From the NCBI GenBank assembly GCA_038230975.1, contig JBBRMF010000166.1, positions 1-11,775 of the forward strand: DNA of 11,775 nt, given 5' to 3'. Made by a program: the position numbers and the translations under genes. The stretch comes from JANXVV01 sp038230975 (GTDB taxonomy: Bacteria > Planctomycetota > Phycisphaerae > Tepidisphaerales > Tepidisphaeraceae). The notes below the pieces were generated by a model that saw only the letters and a program-made list of their open reading frames with translations, was not told the origin of the DNA and ran no database searches. This document shows positions 1 through 7,187 of the stretch, piece after piece. The first letter of the stretch is position 1. Every line of letters begins with the position of its first letter.

Positions 1-2
1 AT

Positions 3-62
3 ACGCCTCATGGATACTACTTCAAAGACGCTTCGATTGGCAATTACGCCGGTCGTGAGTAG
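3..62 (+). CDS. C-terminal end of an unidentified protein (partial)
   Basis: Frame 3 is open from the window edge to a TAG stop at 60-62. It reads as the last 19 residues of a protein, ending HGYYFKDASIGNYAGRE, a balanced, aromatic-rich composition plausible for a real C-terminus. Frame 1 is also open, to a TAG at 97-99, but its stop falls inside the first palindromic repeat and its residues look less protein-like. All three minus-strand frames contain stops here. Too little remains to name a family. The gene converges with the giant minus-strand gene whose stop is at 574. Confidence 0.35.
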   Translation, partial: TPHGYYFKDASIGNYAGRE

Positions 63-95
63 CACGATCGATCAGATTCTTCGAGACGGAGTCTT

Positions 96-173
96 GTAGG
101 GTCCGCTGGTACTCCTGCGGACCAACTCGCTGCATGTCGCGCAATGGTCCGCAGGAGTACCAGTGGACCCTAC
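96..173. repeat. Pair of inverted REP-like palindromes (BIME-like)
   Basis: Two 29-base units (96-124 and 145-173) are reverse complements of each other except at one position, which would be a G.U pair in RNA. A 20-base spacer (125-144) separates them. Each unit is itself a small hairpin: GTAGGGTCCGC, a ten-base loop, then GCGGACCA. Two inverted copies of a self-complementary unit is the layout of bacterial interspersed mosaic elements built from REP sequences. The element begins 34 bases after the upstream stop codon, a usual place for REPs. No RAYT-type transposase is visible in the window. Confidence 0.75.
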
Positions 174-182
174 GTGATCAAG

Positions 183-311
183 ATGCAACGCGGAGGCTCG
201 GAGATCCCGGAGACGGACGGAGAAATTCAGTTTTTAAATGCGTTGGACCTTCAAACTCACAATTTTTCGTTCTCCGTCTGTCTCCGGGATCTCCGCGTCT
301 CCGCGTTGCAT
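183..311. repeat. Long near-perfect inverted repeat, CTCCGCG type
   Basis: The arms 183-224 and 270-311 are each 42 bases, and 39 of 42 positions pair. Two of the three exceptions would be G.U pairs in RNA. The 45-base loop is AT-rich (225-269). Within the arms a short unit resembling CTCCGCGT is repeated almost in tandem, so the palindrome has an internal period of about eight bases. No open frame with a credible protein covers it. It is probably a dispersed, non-autonomous genomic repeat. A role as a bidirectional transcription barrier between the convergent genes is possible but is not shown by a T-run. Confidence 0.8.
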
Positions 312-393
312 TTTCGCCGCCGTGTCTTGACAGGCTGCCTACGCCCGGAAGATTGGGCACACCCACTTTGTCTAAAGCGTTCCCAAAACAAAA

Positions 394-475
394 TGAACGC
401 CAATCCGCCATGAACGCCAAGAAAATAAACGCCAAGAAAGCCGTCTTATTGGCGTTCTCGGCGGCTTGGCGTTTA
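394..475. repeat. GGCGTT-type palindromic repeat, copy A (internally deleted)
   Basis: The left arm (394-440) contains repeated AACGCCAAGAA-like units. The right arm (about 447-475) is made of TTGGCG and CGGCGG units that pair with the outer part of the left arm. The same family recurs at 6973-7068: both copies share ACGCCAAGAAAATAAACGCC on the left and CGGCTTGGCGTT followed by ACTACTC on the right. Copy A lacks about 18-19 bases of the inner right arm that copy B keeps, so its hairpin is asymmetric. Confidence 0.75.
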
Positions 476-573
476 CTACTCGTAACCTCTTGTTAAATGC
501 AGTGAGGCGTTCTGCGAAAGTTGGCCAGAGCCTTTTCTTTACTTCAGATTTCTCTCAGGCAATTCTCGATAGA
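476..573. other. Short non-coding stretch after the giant gene's stop
   Basis: I see no gene here. A 5-bp hairpin (AGACT, loop AGTG, AGTCT) at 571-584 is followed by five T on the plus strand, but it overlaps the giant gene's stop codon and is too weak to call a terminator. No strong terminator for the minus-strand gene is visible, so the palindromes to the left may serve that purpose. Confidence 0.4.
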
Positions 574-3500
574 CTAGTGAGTCTTTTTAAACCTCAAAAT
601 CTTAGTAGTCCCAAATATCGATGGGCGATTGCGCGTGTCTAACAGAGGATTGGAATCGTCTGTCGCGAGGGTGATGGGCGGGCGCGTCAACTTCTGGATG
701 TTTGCGTACTGACTGGCTGGGGAATTCGCGGCGGAACGAAGCTGTGCGGCACATGATTTTTTGCCAGGCTCCTGGGAGTTAGGCATGACTTGCGATTTCG
801 ATTTTGACAGTAGGGCGTTGCTGAACGGCGAAGTTGATGGGGTTGCCGGAATCTGATTGGCGGTTAAGACTGTACCCGACCGGGCGATCGTTGGAATGAC
901 CAGTGGGGCATTGACGTCGTACGTTGATTTTGCGGATGCATCTGAAACTGGCTGTGATGCAGCAACGGCTACACTTAAATTTGGTGCTGTGGCGATCGAT
1001 GGCGTCACCGAAGCCAAAGCGATGGACGGAAAACTACCTGTGTTGAAGTTGCCGACGGTATTATAAATTGTCACGTCTTTTGAGTCCACAACGCCATCGC
1101 CGTTTAAGTCACCGGCTTGCCAACCGAGCGACGTTGGGCCATTGTTAAATAATCCGTATGAGTTGAACAGGTTCACGTCATAGCTATTGACGACGCCGTC
1201 GCCGTTCAGGTCTCCGGTAAGAGTCGGGCGAATGAGAATCTGACTGTTGAGAATTCCTGTCCCATGACCGGAGTTGGAATTGGGACCCAGAATTTGACCG
1301 ACTGAGTCGGGATTATTTGCGTTTTGAAGCGAGCCGTCATAGTAGCCGACCCCAATGATTAGATCGCCGACAGTATAGGAAGCCTTAGCGAGTGAACTGG
1401 TAATGCCACCCCGGCCATTATAGTCTCCGGCGTGGAACGGACCGTTCGGATTGGTAGCCCCATGGAGGTTGTAGCCGGCGTCCATGTACTGTTTGATCGT
1501 GGCGAATGGAGTGACCGTGTTATCGACATAGAGATAGCTATTGGTGATATCAAACAATCCATTACCAGTGATGGAAAGACCTTTAACATTCATGTTGTAG
1601 TGTGCAGCGGCGCCGAATAGAGCCGTTCCACCATTGATCGTGAGATTTGCCAGATGTTGATCACTGTTGAATGTAGCGATCCCCGCGCTTTGCACCGTTA
1701 CGCTGACATTTGGCGTACCTGTTGTAGTATCGGCATCAATGTTGAAACTACCACCGGTCACATTGATCCGGTCACTGCCACCACCGCCCCCGTGGAATTG
1801 GATCGACTGTAGCTTCGTAATATTGATCGGAATGCTCCCCACAAATGCCGAACTGGCAAAACTGAGCATCGAGAGTCCGGCGGTGAGAGTATCATCCCCG
1901 GTGGTTCCCACGATCGTGAGACTGTTGACTCCCCCGAGCCCATCAAATGAAACGGGGACAGAAGTTGGAAAAGGATTGCCGTTGCTAAAGTCCAATGTCA
2001 GAGAATCATTGCCGGCGTTACCGGTGATACTCAGTGTTGAGAGGCCTGCGAACAAGACCTTCTGAGTCGGTAAGCCCGAACCGGGGGTGGCGGAATTTTG
2101 CCAAACATCCAGGTTCACACCATCTGTATCTTTTCGAACATAGAACGTATTCGAAGCGAGTGGGCCCGGCAGAACAAGGGGTCCCACGGTTACGGTAAAT
2201 GGCGTAGTCGTTACGCCACCGGCGGAGGCACTTGTAACTGATATTGAGTAGATGCCGACGGTGTTGACGGAAAGTCCGTCAAACGTGGCGACACCGTTGA
2301 TTGGCGCGGCGGTTAAAGTGCCACCCAGCGTGGCAGTTGATCCTACTGTGGTAGTAAACGCTATCGTCACCGGTGAAGCAAAACTGGTATCGACGATGCC
2401 CGCCGGTGTGACAGCCGATACTTTCAGACCAAAGGGAGAATTGACGGCGGTGTTTCCTATCGCGCCCGAAGTGACTACCAGTTCGTCAGTGGAAATCGCC
2501 GGAATCGAAGTCATTCCTGATTGTACTGCTGATGATGAAGCAGTCAGCGTTGTATTCGAAGAAGTGGCTGGCAAAGTCAGGTCATAAAAGACTGCAATCC
2601 CGTTGACGGCACCCGACGTTAATGTCCCACCGAGGTTTGGATCCGATGATGAAATCGTGACCAAACCCGAAAAATCCGTTGCGAGGTTTCCATATGCGTC
2701 GAGTGCGCGGACATAAGTTGTGAACGGTACATTCGGAACCGGTACTGAGTTGTCAAAGGTCGGCTTAAGACGCGTACCGGTTCCTGGCGCAATGCTCAGC
2801 GGCCCTGAAGGTACTGCTGAACTCAGCAGAGAAGATGTTGCGGTAAAGCTGTACCCTGATCCGGCGGTGGAAATCGAAATACCAGAGAATGTGGCAACCC
2901 CTGCTACTGCATTTACTGTTAACGTTCCACCGAGTACTACACCGCTGACGCCAAGCAGAGACGCCGACAACGTGATGGCACCAGAAAAAGTAGGATCGAC
3001 CGTCCCGAATCCATCGGCGGCGGAAACCGTGACGGTGAACGCCGCACCCGCCATCGCACCACTCGGGACACTGGCAACCAGGGTGGTTGCAATTCCCGGT
3101 GCGGTGGCAGTCATGGTTGCCGTGGCCGTAAACCCGCCGCCCGAGGCGGTGAGGGTGTAACCAGTACCCGTGGTCGACAAAGTTAAACCGCTGAACGAGG
3201 CGACACCGTTGATGGCATTCACAACGGCGGTACCCCCTAACGTTCCGGGACCGGCCGATACCGCCACCGTCACGGGTCCATTGAAGGATGCATCTAGATT
3301 GCCGGCGGCGTCTTCGGCAAGAATCGCCAACGCGAACGGTGTTCCTGTCGTAACAGCAGATGTGGTTGCCGGAGTATTGGCAAAAACCAACTTTGTCGCG
3401 TAAGTTCCGGAGACTGTGAATCCATCGGTGGCTCCATCGGCGCTATCCGGTGAGGATATAGACACAAGGTATTCACCGGAACTAGGTACAGTAAGACCGC

Positions 3501-6500
3501 TGAACACCGCCGTGCCGGCTACTGCCGATCGCACCGTGATGCCACCCAGCGTCTGCTGGATATCGGTCGGCTCGGTGAATGCGGTCAGCGTGATTGTTCC
3601 GGCAAACGACGTATCGATGGACCCGTCAGCGCGTTTGGCAGAGACGGTCAACCCGAAGGGCGAAGCGGTCGTCGCACCGGCAGGTTGCGAAGTAACAACC
3701 AGCCGGGTGTTGGTTGTTGTGAACCAAGGTGTCGTACCATTTGCCAAACCCGCCGCAGATACCGAGATTCGATGCGTTCCCGCCTTGCTGATCGTCAAAC
3801 CCGCAAACGTTGCGACACCTCCCACGGCGGTAGCCGTTACAGTTCCAGTAAGCGCACCGCCACTGAGGCTGGCAAGGCTCAGTGTCACGTTGCCGGTAAA
3901 GTTTGCATCCAGCTTTCCGGCAGCGTTTATCGCCGACACGGTTACCCAGAAGCTTTGATTGCTGAGCAATCCTGTCTGCAACGGATCGATGACAAGGTGA
4001 TCCGTGTTAATACCAGCGGCATTTTTCACATTTAAGGCAGGAAGTACGGCAGAGGGAGACGGCGCAGCTGAACCAAACGGAAAAAGATTTAGTTGTTGAA
4101 GCGTTTGATTGCCTTGAATGATATGCCGCTCAGTGTCTACCATGATTTCAGAGTGCCCAATACCTTCGGTCGTGACCAGGTGTTCGATAACCGAGGTTCT
4201 TCCGTTAGGTGTGATTTGTGATGGTGTGATCCCCCAAAGATTTAGAATCGCTTCCGATCCATAGCACTTTGCGATGGGGTTGTGCTGATACATGTCGGAA
4301 ACTGCGTCGACGTTCGGTGGAATGATAAAGCCGACCCCTTCCAGATCGTGTACCGCAGTCTGAAAGGCGTGATATCCATGCAACACGGCTGTGTTCTTAG
4401 CAATGGTTATATTGTCGGAATAAAAATGTAGCGAAGCCTCTGAAGCCTGACTAATGCCATTGTTGGCCGGATGAGGATCAACCAGTGTTTCGCAGATGAA
4501 TCCACGTTTGATGTCTGCGGGCGTATTGGGGTCGGCGTTCAGTGTTGTCAATGCCGAGTTTACTACGATGGTCCCGCGGCTCCAACCGATAAGGTTGAGA
4601 TCGACCACGTCATTCAGCCCGACACCGAGAGTGCGCTCCCGGTCCAAAATCTCTTGTTCGAGCTTAACACCCTGCTGCACCGGCTGCATGGGGACCGCCT
4701 TGTCCGCTTCGTATTCCCAGTGGAAGCGTACGGCAGCATCGTATCCATCGGCAATCAAACCTTTTGCGAATGAATCCACGAACGATTGATAATCACCGGC
4801 AAAGTCGGTTGGGATTTCCGAATTTAACACGGCAGGGATACTCCCGACGTACCCGTGCGTGACTGAGCCGATCAACCAGAACCGGAACCCACTTTGAGGT
4901 ATTGTTGTCGCATCATCAGCCGCAAGGGTTCCACTTTGGTCGGCGGTGACAATCAGGTACTTGTGGGTCGGGTCGGGTCGGAATGCTTGCGCCTGTGAAA
5001 ATAAATATGACACGCCGGCTGTCCCAAATGCGCTGACAGTAATGGAGTGCGTTCCTTCGACGGCGTCACCGGCGGTGATGTTGAGGATCGCCACCGGCAC
5101 CGCGGCGGTGTCGTTAACACTATACGTCGCGTTGCTCGACCGGTAGACGTAAATCGGGAACGGGGCGTCGGTGGGATTTGCGGCCACCTTATAAATAATG
5201 CTCAGATTTTTAGAGTCGGCGGTCGTTACACTTTCCACCGTCACAGCGGCACCGACTTGAAACCTGGCCGACTTTGCGGTTGCTGTCCCTTGCGTCGGGG
5301 CGAGTACACCCGTCGAGGTATCTTCCTCTGTCGCCGTAAAGGTATACGCGCCTACTACGTTGATTTTGGGCCCGGCAGTGCTTGTAAAGGTCGCCACTCC
5401 ATTTACCAACGGTGCCGATAGAACACCGGATAGCACCGCGTTTGTTCCGCCGGCGACGGTGTTCAACGACAACACGACTGTCCCGACCGCATCTGTGACT
5501 GGAACACCCGCTTTGTCAACTAGTTGGACAGTGAGCGGAATCAGAGCGTTTAAACTTGCGTTCCCCGGCTGGGCCAGAAATATTAGTTTGTTGGCGGCGA
5601 TCTTGAATGTTGCCGGAGCGGCCGATGTTACCTGCGGTGTGGCATCGTCTGTGGCAGTTAGCGTGTAAGTGCCACCGGCGTCAACTTTCAAGTCGCTGAA
5701 CGTCGCCACCCCGGCGACCAAAGGTTCGGTCAAGGTGCCTGTCAGCGAGCCGCTTCCGCTGATCTTGTGCAGCGCGACGGTGATCGACCCCGTGGCGGTG
5801 GTGTCGACATTCCCCGAACTATCCAGCACGGAGATTTTGACCGGCGCGATCGCATCGCCCTTGGCGGTGTCAACCGGCGGCTGGGTGAACGCCAGATGTT
5901 CCGCAGAGTTGTTGAAACTCGTCAGCACGTTAGTCAGATCGTTGACCAATGACTTTACGTTACCCACTCCCGGTACAAACCACTCGGTTGTGATAGTGTC
6001 ACTCGTTGATCCGACCTCGAACGATCTAGTTGATGCGGTTGTCAGGGTTGTGTCTTCTACGACCACGATGTAGGCTTGATACGTGCCGGACGGTACGGTT
6101 AGGGAAGTAGGTGTTTCTGACTGTAGTGTGTACGAATAAGTTTCGGAATCGGTTCTGCTCGATGTTCCGCTGGAAGTGGTGATAGTGAACACATCTGTAT
6201 TTGTGAACGTCTGCGTCACCCCGGCTGTGAGCGTCGCTGGCCCAATGGTCTCATAAGGCGTAAACACGTCTGCCGTCGTAGCCCCTGGGATGGCCAGCAT
6301 CGAACTATAAAGCACCACATTGTTGTTGCTGTCAGTGCCAAGGTAAAACCCACCCGTTCCTGTGCCAGAGCCGTCGGAGTTGGATAGGGTTCCGTCAACT
6401 CTGATGACAGGTTGCCCGTTCAAGGTGGTAGGGCCTTTGACCGTTTGAACAATGGTTAATACATTTGTGACCGATGGGTCAGAGCTGGTTTCCTGGTACG

Positions 6501-6684
6501 TATAAGTTGTCCCGGCCATTAAAAGAGGAGCGGACCACGAAGCCGTGGATATACTGAGCATCGTCCGTTGCTCCAACATTTCGACTACCGGCCGGCCCGC
6601 CTGCCGAACGGCGTTGCCCGATTGCCGGGCACGCTGGGAGCCGATCCGATGCTTAACCCGCCGCAATTGCGTGACATTTTTCAT
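574..6684 (-). CDS. Giant secreted LEPR-XLL/Ig-like/alpha-beta hydrolase/dockerin protein
   Basis: This is a 2036-residue, probably extracellular, multidomain protein. The Arg/Lys-rich N-terminus ends in LEQRTMLS (residues 37-44), matching the planctomycete LEPR-XLL motif; no ordinary hydrophobic signal peptide precedes it. Residues 50-250 are a Thr/Ser-rich beta domain. Two Ig-like repeats follow (about 260-475, each with a GVATF signature), then a beta linker, then an alpha/beta-hydrolase-like domain (about 575-875). Its candidate catalytic set is Ser702 in GWSRG, Asp736 in LVDPHP and His844 in GHSE, with His610-Gly611 as a possible oxyanion loop. Six more Ig-like repeats of about 100 residues span 893-1500. 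An Asp/Gly-rich region (GNAGNDSLTLDF near 1556) leads into a dockerin with two perfect DLNGDGVV calcium loops (about 1824-1885). An extra 150-residue Ser/Pro/Lys-rich tail ends the protein. The start is supported by GGAGAGG five bases upstream. The lipase or esterase role is inferred from motifs, and the substrate is unknown. Confidence 0.93.
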   Translation of the reverse strand: MKNVTQLRRVKHRIGSQRARQSGNAVRQAGRPVVEMLEQRTMLSISTASWSAPLLMAGTTYTYQETSSDPSVTNVLTIVQTVKGPTTLNGQPVIRVDGTLSNSDGSGTGTGGFYLGTDSNNNVVLYSSMLAIPGATTADVFTPYETIGPATLTAGVTQTFTNTDVFTITTSSGTSSRTDSETYSYTLQSETPTSLTVPSGTYQAYIVVVEDTTLTTASTRSFEVGSTSDTITTEWFVPGVGNVKSLVNDLTNVLTSFNNSAEHLAFTQPPVDTAKGDAIAPVKISVLDSSGNVDTTATGSITVALHKISGSGSLTGTLTEPLVAGVATFSDLKVDAGGTYTLTATDDATPQVTSAAPATFKIAANKLIFLAQPGNASLNALIPLTVQLVDKAGVPVTDAVGTVVLSLNTVAGGTNAVLSGVLSAPLVNGVATFTSTAGPKINVVGAYTFTATEEDTSTGVLAPTQGTATAKSARFQVGAAVTVESVTTADSKNLSIIYKVAANPTDAPFPIYVYRSSNATYSVNDTAAVPVAILNITAGDAVEGTHSITVSAFGTAGVSYLFSQAQAFRPDPTHKYLIVTADQSGTLAADDATTIPQSGFRFWLIGSVTHGYVGSIPAVLNSEIPTDFAGDYQSFVDSFAKGLIADGYDAAVRFHWEYEADKAVPMQPVQQGVKLEQEILDRERTLGVGLNDVVDLNLIGWSRGTIVVNSALTTLNADPNTPADIKRGFICETLVDPHPANNGISQASEASLHFYSDNITIAKNTAVLHGYHAFQTAVHDLEGVGFIIPPNVDAVSDMYQHNPIAKCYGSEAILNLWGITPSQITPNGRTSVIEHLVTTEGIGHSEIMVDTERHIIQGNQTLQQLNLFPFGSAAPSPSAVLPALNVKNAAGINTDHLVIDPLQTGLLSNQSFWVTVSAINAAGKLDANFTGNVTLSLASLSGGALTGTVTATAVGGVATFAGLTISKAGTHRISVSAAGLANGTTPWFTTTNTRLVVTSQPAGATTASPFGLTVSAKRADGSIDTSFAGTITLTAFTEPTDIQQTLGGITVRSAVAGTAVFSGLTVPSSGEYLVSISSPDSADGATDGFTVSGTYATKLVFANTPATTSAVTTGTPFALAILAEDAAGNLDASFNGPVTVAVSAGPGTLGGTAVVNAINGVASFSGLTLSTTGTGYTLTASGGGFTATATMTATAPGIATTLVASVPSGAMAGAAFTVTVSAADGFGTVDPTFSGAITLSASLLGVSGVVLGGTLTVNAVAGVATFSGISISTAGSGYSFTATSSLLSSAVPSGPLSIAPGTGTRLKPTFDNSVPVPNVPFTTYVRALDAYGNLATDFSGLVTISSSDPNLGGTLTSGAVNGIAVFYDLTLPATSSNTTLTASSSAVQSGMTSIPAISTDELVVTSGAIGNTAVNSPFGLKVSAVTPAGIVDTSFASPVTIAFTTTVGSTATLGGTLTAAPINGVATFDGLSVNTVGIYSISVTSASAGGVTTTPFTVTVGPLVLPGPLASNTFYVRKDTDGVNLDVWQNSATPGSGLPTQKVLFAGLSTLSITGNAGNDSLTLDFSNGNPFPTSVPVSFDGLGGVNSLTIVGTTGDDTLTAGLSMLSFASSAFVGSIPINITKLQSIQFHGGGGGSDRINVTGGSFNIDADTTTGTPNVSVTVQSAGIATFNSDQHLANLTINGGTALFGAAAHYNMNVKGLSITGNGLFDITNSYLYVDNTVTPFATIKQYMDAGYNLHGATNPNGPFHAGDYNGRGGITSSLAKASYTVGDLIIGVGYYDGSLQNANNPDSVGQILGPNSNSGHGTGILNSQILIRPTLTGDLNGDGVVNSYDVNLFNSYGLFNNGPTSLGWQAGDLNGDGVVDSKDVTIYNTVGNFNTGSFPSIALASVTPSIATAPNLSVAVAASQPVSDASAKSTYDVNAPLVIPTIARSGTVLTANQIPATPSTSPFSNALLSKSKSQVMPNSQEPGKKSCAAQLRSAANSPASQYANIQKLTRPPITLATDDSNPLLDTRNRPSIFGTTKILRFKKTH

Positions 6685-6689
6685 TTTCG

Positions 6690-6696
6690 CCTCTCC
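6690..6696 (-). promoter_or_regulatory. Ribosome binding site of the giant gene
   Basis: On the minus strand GGAGAGG lies five bases before the ATG at 6684. It fixes the start and so confirms that the Arg-rich segment before LEQRTMLS is translated. Confidence 0.75.
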
Positions 6697-6972
6697 TTCA
6701 ACGATCTGATTTGAACAGATTGCGCGTTGGAATACAACGAAAATGCGATCCCGAAATCAGGGTTTCGCGTTTGCAGTATGATTTGCTTGGCAAACCCGTC
6801 GTTGAAGGTTCTCAGACCGCTACGCAGAGGTGCTTTTTCGGTAAGATGGGTTAAGTTTGCGGGCGTGCGGCACGGCTCGAAAAGATGTTGTGCTATCGAA
6901 GGGTCTTGAAGCGAAGAGAACGAAAAACGAAAAAAGGATATTACTCGTTTTCTGAGGAAGTCTCGTGGTAAC
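6697..6972. other. Non-coding region upstream of the giant gene
   Basis: I see no convincing gene. A 60-codon open frame at 6727-6909 has no ribosome site and no recognisable protein character. The promoter of the giant gene should lie here on the minus strand, but I cannot pick a -35/-10 pair with confidence. A small hairpin (GTTTGC at 6769-6774 with GCAAAC at 6790-6795) could easily be chance. Confidence 0.4.
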
Positions 6973-7068
6973 TGAACGCCGAGCCCCCAACTACGCCAAG
7001 AAAATAAACGCCAGGAAAGACATCTTCTTGGCGTTTATTCCTTGGCGTACTTGGCGGCTTGGCGTTCA
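6973..7068. repeat. GGCGTT-type palindromic repeat, copy B (full length)
   Basis: The left arm (about 6973-7014) and right arm (about 7027-7068) pair over roughly 42 bases with few mismatches, leaving a loop of about 12 bases. The arms consist of repeated AACGCCAAG units on the left and CTTGGCG units on the right. It is the same family as 394-475 but keeps the inner right arm that copy A has lost. It lies between the divergent giant gene and the Bax inhibitor gene, so here it cannot be a shared 3' terminator. Confidence 0.78.
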
Positions 7069-7085
7069 CTACTCTTTTCGACTCA

Positions 7086-7116
7086 TTGAATTCAATTGCA
7101 CCGTCATTCGTATAAA
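7086..7116 (+). promoter_or_regulatory. Possible promoter of the Bax inhibitor gene
   Basis: TTGAAT (7086-7091) and TATAAA (7111-7116) are 19 bases apart, slightly long for a sigma-70-type promoter. They lie about 70 bases before the start codon and just after the palindrome. The nearby TATACT at 7150-7155 is an alternative -10 without a good -35. Confidence 0.25.
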
Positions 7117-7187
7117 AAAGTGGGTACGTTATAACGGGGGGCGTCGCCTATACTGTTCCAAGAGACTGAATTCGTTTAGGAGCTTTT

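Noticed and set aside
134..496. Two overlapping plus-strand frames and one minus-strand frame across the palindrome cluster
   Set aside because: They consist entirely of the translated inverted repeats, with no ribosome site and Arg/Pro-rich composition typical of repeats.
63..573. CRISPR array
   Set aside because: The repeats are palindromes of different families and sizes, without regularly spaced direct repeats and unique spacers.
571..585. Terminator for the genes converging at 574
   Set aside because: The stem is only five base pairs, faces the plus direction, and overlaps the stop codon of the giant gene.
1667..3958. Many long plus-strand open frames opposite the giant gene (for example 2720-3160 and 3416-3958)
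   Set aside because: They are Pro/Ala/Val/Thr-rich antisense shadows of the Ig-like repeats, with no ribosome sites or recognisable domains.
6727..6909. A 60-codon frame between the giant gene and the second palindrome
   Set aside because: No ribosome site, no domain, and Arg/Cys-rich composition unlike its neighbours.
394..7068. Composite transposon carrying the giant gene between two palindrome copies
   Set aside because: There is no transposase, no clear target duplication, and the copies are in the same orientation but differ by a deletion. A dispersed repeat is simpler.
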